Positions 36,561-46,855 of a DNA stretch of 64,000 nt are shown here, piece by piece. The stretch lies in the NCBI GenBank assembly GCA_002731275.1, contig PCBK01000188.1, positions 17,091 to 81,090 on the forward strand. The letters run 5' to 3'. Both the position numbers and the translations under genes were made by a program. Origin of the DNA: Deltaproteobacteria bacterium (GTDB lineage: Bacteria > Myxococcota_C > UBA6777). The notes below the pieces were generated by a model. The model had not been told where the DNA came from and searched no databases. It was given only the letters and a program-made list of their open reading frames with translations. Within the stretch, counting starts at the first letter, position 1. Each line of letters begins with the position of its first letter.

Positions 36561-36974
36561 TCCAAATACAATGGTGTTTGAGGTGGGCGGTATGGATCTA
36601 TCGGATTTTTGGTGCTGTTGTGGGCTTTTGGGCTTGATTGTTACGTTCTTTTCTTAAGGGTTTTTGAGCTAGGCGTTGAAGTCCCCTCTGGATTTTTGGG
36701 GGGGATGTTGGGGGAGTTGAATATGGTAGGAATTTACGCGTAGCTCAAAGAATTGTTATTGTGTGAGGTGCATTATGGAAAACATACTCATCGTGATCTT
36801 TGGGATGCTCTCAAGGCCAAATGTCCTCTAAAGGATTTTTTAGGCGTTTCGTTGTTGGTTTGTATCGGACTCCCTCAACTTGTGTAGCCTGCTGCTTTGG
36901 TGTAATACTCTTTTTTTTATGACATGTTATGCGCTCCTCTTTATGTTATCTTGGCTCGTCGAATCTTTTTACAC
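36561..36974. other. Gene-free stretch left of the defence cluster
   Basis: About 410 bp of T-rich sequence without a credible ORF. No copy of the tRNA-Leu 3' end, which would mark a left attachment site, is visible here. Confidence 0.55.
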
Positions 36975-37033
36975 TTGACCATATGTTAAAGCTATTTTAT
37001 TGTCGTTGACACTCTTTTGTTCTTGTTAGTGTC
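36975..37033 (+). promoter_or_regulatory. Candidate promoter and operator of the DISARM cluster
   Basis: TTGACC (36975-36980), 17 bases, TATTGT (36998-37003) make a sigma-70-like promoter. Just downstream GACACT (37008) and AGTGTC (37028-37033) form an inverted repeat 14 bases apart, placed where a repressor would block the start of transcription. Pattern reading only. Confidence 0.4.
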
Positions 37034-37087
37034 TGCGTGAGCCCATTTTTCCTCCCAGGCACACATCTGAAGTGGAGGCCGATGTCC

Positions 37088-40000
37088 ATGCAAACCCAGT
37101 CCATCCCCGCAAAAGGCCAACTTGTCACGGTTCGACAACGGCAATTTGTCGTGACAGACGTCAAAGGAAGCCAACTTGAACCTGATCCGCTTCGGCCGAT
37201 CGTTGAAAGGACAGGCCATCACCTCGTCAGCCTGTCATCCGTCGATGATGAAGGTCTTGGCGAAACGATGCAGGTCATCTGGGAGCTTGAGCCTGGCGTG
37301 CATATTCGTGAGAACTCGGAGCTTCCAGATCCAACCCATGGATTCGATACGCCCAAGAGACTTGATGCATTCCTTGATGCCGTTCGCTGGGGAGCGATCG
37401 CCTCCGCCGAGCACAACTCTCTTCACGCTCCCTTTCGTAGTGGTATTGAAATCGAAGACTATCAACTCGACCCTGTTGTTCGGGCCCTTGATATGCCTCG
37501 TGTCAACCTACTCATTGCTGATGACGTAGGGCTAGGAAAGACCATCGAAGCAGGTCTCGTCGTGCAAGAGTTAATGCTTCGAAACAGGGTGCGGACGGTC
37601 CTCGTTATCTGTCCAGCCTCCCTTCAGCTCCAATGGCGTGACCAGATGAGAGATAAATTTGGCCTAGAATTTCGTATCGTTGATCGACAGCTTATGAAAG
37701 ACCTTCGTCGCAGACGTGGTCTCCACGTCAATCCTTGGAATCACTTCCCCAGGCTCATTACATCGATCGACTTTCTCAAACGCGAAAATGTGCGACGACT
37801 TTTTCAAGAACTTCTTCCTCCCGGAGGGAAACCATCTTTTCCTCGTAAGTTTGACTTGATGATCATCGATGAAGCCCACAATATCGCTCCCTCTGGCTCA
37901 GGGAGCTACGCCGTAGACTCCCAACGTACCGCAACCGTCCGAATGTTGGCGCCCCACTTCGAACACAAACTCTTCCTCTCCGCGACCCCACACAACGGTT
38001 ACAAGGAGAGTTTTACCGCACTCCTCGAGCTCCTGGACAACCAGCGATTCCACAGAGAGGTCACACCCGACAAGGCACAACTCGCGAACGTGATGGTACG
38101 CCGTCTGAAAAGCGAACTCATCCACGACTGGAGCGGAAAACCTCGGTTTGCAGAGCGCAAGATTATTCCACTCGAAGTCGCCTATACAGAAGAAGAGCGA
38201 CAGATTCACAGAGAGCTGCACAACTACACGAAACTGCGCATCAAGAACGCACAAAACGCAACAGAATCATTTGCTGCTGAGTTTGTCCTCAAGCTCCTGA
38301 AGAAACGCCTGTTTTCATCTCCTGCAGCCTTCCTCTCTACCCTCGAAAAACACGAAGATTCTCTCGAAAACGCAGTACGTAGGAAGAAAGAAAAGAAGTC
38401 CCGCTCCAAACCCACCCTCCGTATCCTCCAACATCAAATCGCCAACATCGAAGATGATTACGAAGATGAGTATGCTCACGAGGAGTTGACGGATGAAGTC
38501 GTAGATGCAGCCTGTCGTCTCTTTGCTGAGCTGGAGGATGAGGAGCGTCAACTCCTCGATAAGATGCTCTCTTATGCTCGAAAGGCCACAGAACAACGGG
38601 ACACCAAAGCCGAAACACTCCTGGCTTGGTTGAAAACACATATCCGTCCAGGTGGGAAGTGGTCCACGCGGCGTGTCATCATCTTTACCGAATATCGTGC
38701 CACACAAAAGTGGCTGTTGGATGTCCTGGCGGCAGGTGATATCGGTCAAAATAACCGGATTTCCCTGCTCCACGGTGGATTGAGCAAAGAAGAACGTGAA
38801 GAGGTCAAGGCCGGCTTCCAAACTTCACCCGAGGAAGCTGATGTGCGTATTCTACTCGCAACCGATGCAGCATCCGAAGGGATCGATCTTCAAAACTTCT
38901 GCTCCGATTTGATTCATTACGAAATTCCATGGAATCCGAACAGGATGGAGCAACGGAATGGTCGCGTCGATCGACATGGACAGCGAGCCTCTGAAGTTAA
39001 CATCTACCACTTCGTCGGTGATAAGTTCGAAGAATCTAAAAACAAGATCGCCCTCAACCGCAAGCCTGGAGAACTCGAAGATGATTTGGAGTTCTTGATG
39101 CGTGTCGCGACAAAGATCGAAAGTATCCGTGAAGACTTGGGAAAAGTTGGTCCTGTCATCGCATCCCAAGTCGAACAGGCTATGCTAAAAGGTGCAAATA
39201 GAGAGCTTACACTGGAAAACAGTCGAACAAGCCAACAACTTACGAAGAAGATGTTAAAACTGGAAAGAAACCTCAGGGAGAGACTCAAAAAACTCGATGA
39301 GACACTCAAACAATCCCGCCACACCCTGCGGCTCACACCAGAAAACATTCAATCGGTTGTCGAGGTGGGATTAGCCCTGGCCGAGCAACCACCTTTAAAA
39401 CCGGTGGAAGTCGAGCTTGAAGGTCCTGGAGGCAAGACCATCCGGGCATTTGAAGTCCCTTCGATGAAGGGAAGTTGGGCTCGATGCCAAGAAGGTCTTA
39501 TGCATCCATACACCCAAGCGATACGACCTGTCGTGTTTGATGGAGACTTGGCTCGAAAGAATGACAAGGTCGTCCACGCACATCTCAATCATACCCTCGT
39601 ACAGCTCTGTCTCCACTATCTTCGTGCCGAGGTCTGGTCCCCCAAGGAAAAACGAAGGCTTAAACGTGTGGCGACGAGAGTCATCCCCTCTCACGTCCAC
39701 AACGCACCTGCTGTCATTGGATACGCTCGCCTCTTGATCATGGACAACAAAAACAACCGCCTTCATGAGGAGTTGATCACCGCTGGAGGGAGTATTGTTG
39801 GTGCGAACTTCGAGGAGCTGGGTGTCCATAAGACGAAAGACCTGCTGAGCGCAATGAAGGATGAGGAAGTTCCCATCCATATCCACGACGATCTGCTCGA
39901 TATTTGGCCCAAATTTTCGAAGTCCTTGAAGAAATCCCTCGAAAAAAGAGCGAAAGAGAGAGAGAAGTCCCTGAAAAAGGTTATCGAAAAAAAAGGGAAG

Positions 40001-40303
40001 GCAGAAGAAGAGCACATTCGCTCCCTCCTCACCGATCTGAAAAATCACATCGAGCAGGAGATGAAGCAAGCTGAACAAGATCTTGTCAGCAGCTCCTCGG
40101 GGCAACTCGAACTCGTCTTCACTCCAGAAGAAAAACAACAATTCGAACGAAACAAAGAATCATTACAGGCCCGTATCGACGCGATCCCGGAAGAGATTGA
40201 ACGTGAAGTATCCGCCATTCAAAAGCGATATGAAAAGACGACCGCACGGATGTTTCCAGTGGCGATCACGTTCTTGTTCCCACAAAATTTGGTCAGGGGG
40301 TAA
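37088..40303 (+). CDS. drmD: DISARM class 1 SNF2-like helicase DrmD
   Basis: SF2/SNF2 ATPase: Q-region P-F-R-S-G-I-E-I-E-D-Y-Q, Walker A D-D-V-G-L-G-K-T about residue 144, D-E-A-H about 260, S-A-T-P-H-N-G, and motif VI R-N-G-R-V-D-R-H-G-Q about 622. The C-terminal 400 residues contain long charged helices with coiled-coil character (about 940-1040). DrmD marks class 1 DISARM. Two in-frame ATGs (37082, 37088) follow GGAGG; spacing favours 37088. The GTG at 37037 has no site. The next gene starts 5 bases after the stop. Confidence 0.9.
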   Translation: MQTQSIPAKGQLVTVRQRQFVVTDVKGSQLEPDPLRPIVERTGHHLVSLSSVDDEGLGETMQVIWELEPGVHIRENSELPDPTHGFDTPKRLDAFLDAVRWGAIASAEHNSLHAPFRSGIEIEDYQLDPVVRALDMPRVNLLIADDVGLGKTIEAGLVVQELMLRNRVRTVLVICPASLQLQWRDQMRDKFGLEFRIVDRQLMKDLRRRRGLHVNPWNHFPRLITSIDFLKRENVRRLFQELLPPGGKPSFPRKFDLMIIDEAHNIAPSGSGSYAVDSQRTATVRMLAPHFEHKLFLSATPHNGYKESFTALLELLDNQRFHREVTPDKAQLANVMVRRLKSELIHDWSGKPRFAERKIIPLEVAYTEEERQIHRELHNYTKLRIKNAQNATESFAAEFVLKLLKKRLFSSPAAFLSTLEKHEDSLENAVRRKKEKKSRSKPTLRILQHQIANIEDDYEDEYAHEELTDEVVDAACRLFAELEDEERQLLDKMLSYARKATEQRDTKAETLLAWLKTHIRPGGKWSTRRVIIFTEYRATQKWLLDVLAAGDIGQNNRISLLHGGLSKEEREEVKAGFQTSPEEADVRILLATDAASEGIDLQNFCSDLIHYEIPWNPNRMEQRNGRVDRHGQRASEVNIYHFVGDKFEESKNKIALNRKPGELEDDLEFLMRVATKIESIREDLGKVGPVIASQVEQAMLKGANRELTLENSRTSQQLTKKMLKLERNLRERLKKLDETLKQSRHTLRLTPENIQSVVEVGLALAEQPPLKPVEVELEGPGGKTIRAFEVPSMKGSWARCQEGLMHPYTQAIRPVVFDGDLARKNDKVVHAHLNHTLVQLCLHYLRAEVWSPKEKRRLKRVATRVIPSHVHNAPAVIGYARLLIMDNKNNRLHEELITAGGSIVGANFEELGVHKTKDLLSAMKDEEVPIHIHDDLLDIWPKFSKSLKKSLEKRAKEREKSLKKVIEKKGKAEEEHIRSLLTDLKNHIEQEMKQAEQDLVSSSSGQLELVFTPEEKQQFERNKESLQARIDAIPEEIEREVSAIQKRYEKTTARMFPVAITFLFPQNLVRG

Positions 40304-40308
40304 CAGTT

Positions 40309-43300
40309 ATGTCGAAAACACATCATACAGAGTGGCTGTCTCTCATCGATATCTCCGGTCCATTTCTCTCTCTTCCCGTCCTCAAGCGAGTCTTTCCTCA
40401 AGGGCTTGAGAAAGTCGACAGGGACAAGAAGCAAGACCTCCGCATGGCGATGGAGGATTGGGAAGAGGCGCACACTGATCCCGCTATTCATCGAGCTTGG
40501 CTGCGATTTGTCATCGGTGAGCTGCTCGAACTTCCTGAAGTCGTCGTCTGGGAAGGTTCCGAAATTCCCGACTCGCTTCGTGTGCGGTTTGACAACCACC
40601 ATGAGATCCTTGTCCCTGATCTGGTCATCCACAATCCAGAACAATACACTGAACCCGAAAAGCCCCGACTGCTCGTTAAGTTATATGAACCAGGTCAGAA
40701 GCTCAACCAACCTCTGCAGGACGCCTCCTGGAAAGCCTCCCCAGCCGCCCGCATGATGGAACTTCTCCAGGTCACAGGTACGCAGCTAGGGCTCGTCACC
40801 AACGGCGAGACCTGGATGCTTGTCAATGCCCCACGCAACGAGACCGTTAGCTACATCAGCTTTTATTCGAACCTGTGGCGAGAAGAGCCCATCACGCTGT
40901 CGGCTTTTTGTAGCCTTCTGAAAGCAAGACGTTTCTTCTCTGTCCCAGCAGAAGACACCTTGGAAGCCTTGTTCAAGGAGAGTGCAAATAACCAAGAAGA
41001 AGTCACCAACCAGCTTGGGCTTCAGGTGCGAAGAGCTGTCGAAGTGTTGATCCAAGCCATCGATCGCGTTGACAGAGATAGAAACCGCACACTCCTCGAA
41101 GGTGTCGATGAAAAACGTCTGTACGAAGCGTCCGTCACGTTCATGATGCGGTTGGTCTTCTTGTTGGCTGCGGAAGAGCGGGGGTTGTTGTTGCCCGATA
41201 ACGATATTTATTCGGAGTTTTACGCCATCGCAACCCTTCGAGACCAGCTCCAGGAAGAAGCCGATAAGTACGGTGAAAAAGTCCTGGAGACCCGTAACGA
41301 TGCATGGAGCCGTCTGCTTGCAACATTTCGTGCCGTTTATGGGGGTGTCCAACACGATGAAATCTCATTGCCTGCACATGGTGGTTCCTTGCTGGATCCC
41401 GATCGTTTTCCATTCCTCGAAGGTCGAGCATTGGGGACAACGTGGGAACAGACGCCTGCAAACCCACTACCGATCGACAACCGCACTGTCCTGCACCTTC
41501 TCGACTCGATTCAGATCTTGGAGTCACGTGTGGGCGGCATCACGGAGGCTCGCCGACTCTCCTTTCGTTCGCTGGATCCGGAACAGGTGGGGTATGTCTA
41601 CGAGGGTCTGTTAGACCATACAGCCAAAAGAGCTCCCTCCACAGTGCTTGGATTGCAGGGGGCCAAGAACAAAGAACTTGAGATCACCATCGACGAATTG
41701 GAAGGCCTTCATAACAAGGGTGACAAAGAGCTCGTCAAGTATCTCAAGAAAGAGACGGGGCGTTCTGCCAATCCGATCAAAAAAGCCCTCGAAAAGTACG
41801 AAATCGATAACCCACAACCCTGGTTGATCGCTTGTGAGAGCGAAGTGACTTATGAACGGGTGAAACCATACGCTGGATTGGTGCGCCAGGATACATACGG
41901 TGAGCCGGTTGTTATCACTGAGGGGAGCATCTATGTCACCCAAGGAGTTGATCGTAGAGCCACTGGGACTCACTACACGCCGAAAGTTTTGACAGAAGAG
42001 GTCGTCAAGTACACACTCGAACCCATTGTCTACAAAGGACCAGCTGAAGGTTGGGAACCTGAGAAGTGGACACTTATCAGCGCGAAGGAGCTCCTGGCCC
42101 TGAAAGTCTGTGATATTGCGATGGGTTCGGGGGCATTTCTCGTGCAGACCTGTCGATATCTGGCAGAACGTTTGTTGGAAGCGTGGGAGACGATCGAAAA
42201 CGCCAACCCTGGCGCGATTATCATCACGCCAGAGGGAGAGGTCTCGAAGGCGAGCCCGAAGGAGCGATTGTTACCCGAGAGCATCGAAGAGCGATTCGCC
42301 ATCGCGAAGCGATTTGTCGCGGATCGGTGTCTGTATGGCGTCGACATTAACCCTATGGCGACGGAGCTGGCGAAGCTATCGTTGTGGTTGGAGACGTTGC
42401 AAAAAGACAAGCCGTTCACCTTCCTAGACCACGCGTTGCGATGTGGCGACTCGTTGCTGGGGCTGACAAATGCTGAACAACTGTCACAATTTCATATCAA
42501 CCCGGAGAGTGGTCAGCAGCTGGCCTTGTACTCGAAAGCCTTTGCTCCGGCTTTACAACAGGCACTCGACAAGCGGATGAAGCTGGTCAAGATCGAGGAC
42601 AAGGATATCACAGACATCAGGGAGAAGGAGCGGCTTCTTCGAGAGTCTGAAGAAGAGTTAGAGACTCTGTGGGTCACTGCCGATCTTGTCACGGCGGCAG
42701 CTCTCGCCAACGCCGGAAAGAAAGCGAAAGTGCTCGATGGAGTGTTGGGGGGACTCGCAGTTGAAGTCAGCCAGGCATTGAAGAGACGAAGTCTGGAAGG
42801 GCTCTCAGACCTGAAAATCAAGGTCGATGAGCTGCTCAATCAACGTAGAGGGAGTGAGCATCCTGTAAGAAGGCCGTTTCATTGGATGCTTGCGTTTCCA
42901 GAGGTGTTCTTAAAAATTGAAGATGCAAAAATTGGATTCGATGCTATTGTGGGGAACCCTCCTTTTATGGGAGGAATTCACATAACTGGAAAAATCGGCG
43001 TTGATTATAGAGAATACCTGATCAATCATCTATCCAAAGGAAAAAGAGCAGGCAATGCAGACTTGTGCGCATTCTTCTTGCGACGAATATCTCAGCTCAC
43101 AAGGAGTTCTGGTACTTTTGGCCTTGTGACAACAAATACAATTTCTCAGGGTGACACAAGAGAGCTGGGCCTGGAAGAACTTCTAAAAAACAAAAAGGTC
43201 GAACTTTTTAGAACAATTCCATCCCGCTCGTGGCCTGGTTCTGCAAATATTGAGATCGCGCAATTATGGGCACATGCAGGAGTCTGGAACGGAAAAAGAA

Positions 43301-44661
43301 GCATACATAGATCCTCCATGACTAACATTGCCTCTAAAAACACCAGAGGTATAAATTCTTTTTTAGAAGAGCCTGGGCGAATAGAAGGGACTCCCTTTCG
43401 CCTGAAAGCAAACTCCAGAAAATCCTTTAAAGGCTCTATGGTCTATGGTATGGGTTTTGTGATGTCTCCAGAAGAAGCCCAAGATCTTATCGACAAAAAT
43501 CCAAAAAATGCCGATGTTCTGTTTCCGTATCTCAATGGTCAAGATCTCAACTCCAGACCAGATCAATCGCCGAGTCGATGGGTGATCAACTTTCGAGACT
43601 GGCCATTAGAACGAGTCCCCGAAAGCGAGTGGGAACATTCAACTGATGAGCAGCAGAAGTTGTGGGAAAAACACGGAAGAGTCTCTCCGGATTATGAAGG
43701 CTCTGTTGCAGACGATTACCCAGATTGCCTCGATATCGTACGTAGACTGGTCAAGCCAGAGCGAGAAAAACTCAAAGACAACGCTGATGGACGACGACGT
43801 AAAACCTACTGGTGGCAATATGGACGCTGGACACCAGCTCTTGACAAGGCCATTGAGGGATTGGAAAGAACCATTGCGTGCGCTCGAGTAACAAAATACT
43901 TTGCATTCGAGTTTGTTCCTAACAATCAAGTCTTCAATGAAAAGATGGTAATACTACCTTTAGAGGAAAGTAATTACTATGCAATGCTTCAGTCCTCCGT
44001 ATTTGAAGCATGGTCAGCAAAGTACAGCTCGACTCTGGGGGGGCATACATTTAACTTTTCTCCTTCGGATTGTCTTTCAACCTTCCCTTTTCCCATGTCT
44101 CTTCAAAGCGCAGATCTACTAGAACTTGGCTTAAAACATAATATGAAGCGGAAGGAGGAAATGAGAACATCTCAAGAAGGTCTTACAAAAATCTACAATA
44201 GAATCCATGATCCATCAGTGCAAGATGCTGAGATAAAAACGATTCGACAACTACAAAAGCAAATGGATCATGCTGTTGCAAAATCGTACAACTGGTTTGA
44301 AAAAAGTACAAACCCAAATTGGGAACCACTGGAACTCAACCACGACTTCTACGAATCCCCACATGGAATTCGATTCACAATCAGCCCAGAAGCACGACGT
44401 GAAATTCTTGACAGACTCCTCGAACTCAACCATGAACGCTACGACAAAGAGGTTCGTCAGGGTTTACATGGTGAGAAGAAGAAAGAGGCGCGCCAAAAAG
44501 CAAAAAGAAAAGAGCGAGATGCAAAAAGCAAAGAGAAGAAACGCTCTTCCAAAAAGCAGAAAACAAACAACTCCCAACTATCCCTCATCCCAGAAATACC
44601 ACAACCAACGCTTCACCCAAAAGAAAGCAAGTCCGCTTCTGAAAATCCGGAGGTCGACTAG
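40309..44661 (+). CDS. drmMI: DISARM class 1 N6-adenine DNA methyltransferase DrmMI
   Basis: 1450 aa Eco57I-like adenine methylase: AdoMet motif D-I-A-M-G-S-G-A-F about residue 601, G-V-D-I-N-P-M-A-x-E-L-A about 680, catalytic N-P-P-F about 882. A large C-terminal target-recognition region follows, then a Lys-rich tail (about 1380-1425). The N-terminal 250 residues have the shape of a type IIG enzyme head, with P-D-L-V-I near 104, but I do not see a complete nuclease D-E-x-K triad. In DISARM this enzyme marks host DNA as self. AGGGGG lies 8 bases before the ATG. Parts of the target region (about 42.9-44.3 kb) are more A-rich than the rest of the gene, which fits exchange of the specificity segment. 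Confidence 0.9.
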   Translation: MSKTHHTEWLSLIDISGPFLSLPVLKRVFPQGLEKVDRDKKQDLRMAMEDWEEAHTDPAIHRAWLRFVIGELLELPEVVVWEGSEIPDSLRVRFDNHHEILVPDLVIHNPEQYTEPEKPRLLVKLYEPGQKLNQPLQDASWKASPAARMMELLQVTGTQLGLVTNGETWMLVNAPRNETVSYISFYSNLWREEPITLSAFCSLLKARRFFSVPAEDTLEALFKESANNQEEVTNQLGLQVRRAVEVLIQAIDRVDRDRNRTLLEGVDEKRLYEASVTFMMRLVFLLAAEERGLLLPDNDIYSEFYAIATLRDQLQEEADKYGEKVLETRNDAWSRLLATFRAVYGGVQHDEISLPAHGGSLLDPDRFPFLEGRALGTTWEQTPANPLPIDNRTVLHLLDSIQILESRVGGITEARRLSFRSLDPEQVGYVYEGLLDHTAKRAPSTVLGLQGAKNKELEITIDELEGLHNKGDKELVKYLKKETGRSANPIKKALEKYEIDNPQPWLIACESEVTYERVKPYAGLVRQDTYGEPVVITEGSIYVTQGVDRRATGTHYTPKVLTEEVVKYTLEPIVYKGPAEGWEPEKWTLISAKELLALKVCDIAMGSGAFLVQTCRYLAERLLEAWETIENANPGAIIITPEGEVSKASPKERLLPESIEERFAIAKRFVADRCLYGVDINPMATELAKLSLWLETLQKDKPFTFLDHALRCGDSLLGLTNAEQLSQFHINPESGQQLALYSKAFAPALQQALDKRMKLVKIEDKDITDIREKERLLRESEEELETLWVTADLVTAAALANAGKKAKVLDGVLGGLAVEVSQALKRRSLEGLSDLKIKVDELLNQRRGSEHPVRRPFHWMLAFPEVFLKIEDAKIGFDAIVGNPPFMGGIHITGKIGVDYREYLINHLSKGKRAGNADLCAFFLRRISQLTRSSGTFGLVTTNTISQGDTRELGLEELLKNKKVELFRTIPSRSWPGSANIEIAQLWAHAGVWNGKRSIHRSSMTNIASKNTRGINSFLEEPGRIEGTPFRLKANSRKSFKGSMVYGMGFVMSPEEAQDLIDKNPKNADVLFPYLNGQDLNSRPDQSPSRWVINFRDWPLERVPESEWEHSTDEQQKLWEKHGRVSPDYEGSVADDYPDCLDIVRRLVKPEREKLKDNADGRRRKTYWWQYGRWTPALDKAIEGLERTIACARVTKYFAFEFVPNNQVFNEKMVILPLEESNYYAMLQSSVFEAWSAKYSSTLGGHTFNFSPSDCLSTFPFPMSLQSADLLELGLKHNMKRKEEMRTSQEGLTKIYNRIHDPSVQDAEIKTIRQLQKQMDHAVAKSYNWFEKSTNPNWEPLELNHDFYESPHGIRFTISPEARREILDRLLELNHERYDKEVRQGLHGEKKKEARQKAKRKERDAKSKEKKRSSKKQKTNNSQLSLIPEIPQPTLHPKESKSASENPEVD

Positions 44662-44723
44662 AAACCAACCAAACCCCGAACCTACAACCCGTATCCACTG
44701 ACCCCGACGCGAAGGAGCCCAAG

Positions 44724-46814
44724 ATGGTCGAAAGCTGGACTCTGACCATGAAGCCAGGATTTCTGCACGCCTGGACCGCACTTCCATCTGAATCTGTGGT
44801 CACCATTCAACAAAGCCTGGAGACACTCCTTCAGGACCCACAGCCTGACGGTGAGAAACGCATATCCCTCCCTGGTGACGATGAAAATAGAATGCGCATG
44901 GCGATTGGGGAACACCACATCTATTATACTCTGGATGCTCCCTATATCAACTTGCTCGCCCTCCACCAAGCAAGTGAAGAGCCAAGTCCAATATCACAAA
45001 CACAAGACAAAAGACCTACGCCTGAAGCCATCCCACATTGGCCAGAGGTCACCCCCAGCGTCCCCGATGTCAGCGAATGGCTTCGCCCTCTTGAAGAGCG
45101 GCCTGCTGCTCGACTCACCCGAGCCATCAATGAAGAGACTCTCAAACGCCTCGCTATTCCCAAACACTTCCACAAACAACTCAAAGGCATAGACACCCGC
45201 GACGCTCTCCTCGAATGTAGCGGTGTCCCCGACGAATACCTGCTCAAAATCGACGACGCGCTTGGAAACGTCCGCCCCATCACATCGGGCCCTGACCAGA
45301 TCGTCAACGAAGTGAAAGACCTCCTCAAGTATCGCGAAGGTGAGTTGCGAGGATTCCTGCTCAAACTCAACCCAGAACAACAAAAGTTCGCGACCTGGAG
45401 GATGGATTCGACCGGTGCGACCCTGCTCAAGGGCGGTCCAGGGACAGGAAAAAGTACCGTCGCCCTCTACAGAACCTGGAAAATGTTCCACGCCTTTCGA
45501 GAGCAAGGTGTCTTCCGACCCAAGATCCTGTTCACAACCTACACCAACGCTCTCGTCAACTTCTCCAAACAGCTTCTTCATGCTCTGATGGGGGATAATG
45601 ACGAATACGTCGATGTCCGCACAGCTGATAGCCTCGTGATGAACATCGTCATGAGCCGCTATCAGAACCGACCAGACATGGCGGATAGACCGACACTGAT
45701 GGCGTGCTTGGAAGAGGCCATCGAACGAACTGAGTTCGAGGGCAGTAAGATGCAAAAGAAGGCACAAGAGACCGCTATTGCCCGTCTCAATTCGGATTAC
45801 CTCTTGGAAGAAATTCAGCGTATCATCGAAGCTCGCCGTCTCTACCAGCTTGATGATTATTTGAAAGCCAAACGCCCAGGACGAAAGCTCGGCTTCAACA
45901 AAATCCAGCGAAAAGCAGTCTGGGCCGTCCACAAGTCTCTTCAAGTCGTCCTGGCAGAACGACGTCTCTTCACTTGGCAGCAGCTTCGTGCAAGAGCTGC
46001 GGAGCTTGTAGAGAAAGGGCACGGTCCAGAACAATACGATGCTGTCCTGGTCGATGAAGCACAAGACCTCGACGCCAGTGTTCTCCAACTCATCGCAGAG
46101 TTGTGTAAAACTCCCGCCAATATCTTTGTCACCGCCGACGCCAACCAGTCGATCTATGGAGGTGGATTCCGCTGGACCCATGTCCACGACGACTTGAACT
46201 TCCGTGGTCGTACAGGGGTGTTGCGTGCCAACCACCGCTCTACCCTGGAGATAGGGGAAGCCGCTCACAGCTATCTCGCGTGGGGAGCCATCGAAGGCGA
46301 GTTAGAAGAGCGCACCTATGTTAGCCACGGACCCAGGCCAGCGGTGAGAGCTGTCGAAGAAGTTGAACATGAAACACAACTCCTGTACCGCTTCTTCAAG
46401 GGAGCAGCAAAAGATCTGCGTTTTGGTCTCGGCTCATGTGCCGTTCTCTGCCCGACTCGAAAAGCCGGGGAGCGTATTGCTCAACGTCTCGAACACCTCG
46501 GAACAACTGCGACGTTCATGACAGGACAGACGCTGAATTTAGGTGCGCCTGGAATCAAGGTGATGACCCTCAAGACAGCCAAGGGGTTGGAATTCCCACT
46601 CGTCGGTATCGCAGGGTTTCTTGATAGTGAGTATCCAATTCTGCGTGACACCTTGGGTGAAGAAGAGCGAGACGAGATCCTCACACAAGAGCGCAGAACG
46701 ATGTTCGTCGGGATGACCCGGGCGATGCGTGCGTTGCTGGTTGTCATCCCCTCAAGTACAACATCTCCATTGTTGGAGGGATTTGAAGATGAACACTGGA
46801 ATCTCAGCAGGTAG
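44724..46814 (+). CDS. UvrD-like SF1 helicase with N-terminal RelE/ParE-like domain, inside the DISARM cluster
   Basis: Residues 1-80 have the RelE/ParE fold pattern: helices around a W-T-A-L-P segment, then strands N-R-M-R-M-A-I-G and H-H-I-Y-Y-T-L ending L-L-A-L-H-Q. The rest is an SF1A helicase: Walker A G-G-P-G-T-G-K-S-T about 236, D-E-A-Q-D about 443, D-A-N-Q-S-I-Y-G about 470, R-A-N-H-R-S-T, T-L-K-T-A-K-G-L-E-F and F-V-G-M-T-R-A. AAGGAG lies 6 bases before the ATG; 62 bases separate it from drmMI and 41 from drmA. It is not one of the core DISARM genes. Plausible roles are DNA unwinding for the defence complex or an added module. Confidence 0.85.
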   Translation: MVESWTLTMKPGFLHAWTALPSESVVTIQQSLETLLQDPQPDGEKRISLPGDDENRMRMAIGEHHIYYTLDAPYINLLALHQASEEPSPISQTQDKRPTPEAIPHWPEVTPSVPDVSEWLRPLEERPAARLTRAINEETLKRLAIPKHFHKQLKGIDTRDALLECSGVPDEYLLKIDDALGNVRPITSGPDQIVNEVKDLLKYREGELRGFLLKLNPEQQKFATWRMDSTGATLLKGGPGTGKSTVALYRTWKMFHAFREQGVFRPKILFTTYTNALVNFSKQLLHALMGDNDEYVDVRTADSLVMNIVMSRYQNRPDMADRPTLMACLEEAIERTEFEGSKMQKKAQETAIARLNSDYLLEEIQRIIEARRLYQLDDYLKAKRPGRKLGFNKIQRKAVWAVHKSLQVVLAERRLFTWQQLRARAAELVEKGHGPEQYDAVLVDEAQDLDASVLQLIAELCKTPANIFVTADANQSIYGGGFRWTHVHDDLNFRGRTGVLRANHRSTLEIGEAAHSYLAWGAIEGELEERTYVSHGPRPAVRAVEEVEHETQLLYRFFKGAAKDLRFGLGSCAVLCPTRKAGERIAQRLEHLGTTATFMTGQTLNLGAPGIKVMTLKTAKGLEFPLVGIAGFLDSEYPILRDTLGEEERDEILTQERRTMFVGMTRAMRALLVVIPSSTTSPLLEGFEDEHWNLSR

Positions 46815-46855
46815 CAAGCGATCGAAAGGTAGCCCCACAAATAGAGGAAGAAATA

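Noticed and set aside
36561..37040. Left attachment site for a tRNA-Leu island
   Set aside because: No copy of the tRNA 3' sequence was found by eye in this region.
44994..46268. 424-aa leftward frame opposite the UvrD-like gene
   Set aside because: All SF1 helicase motifs lie on the plus strand; this is a shadow.
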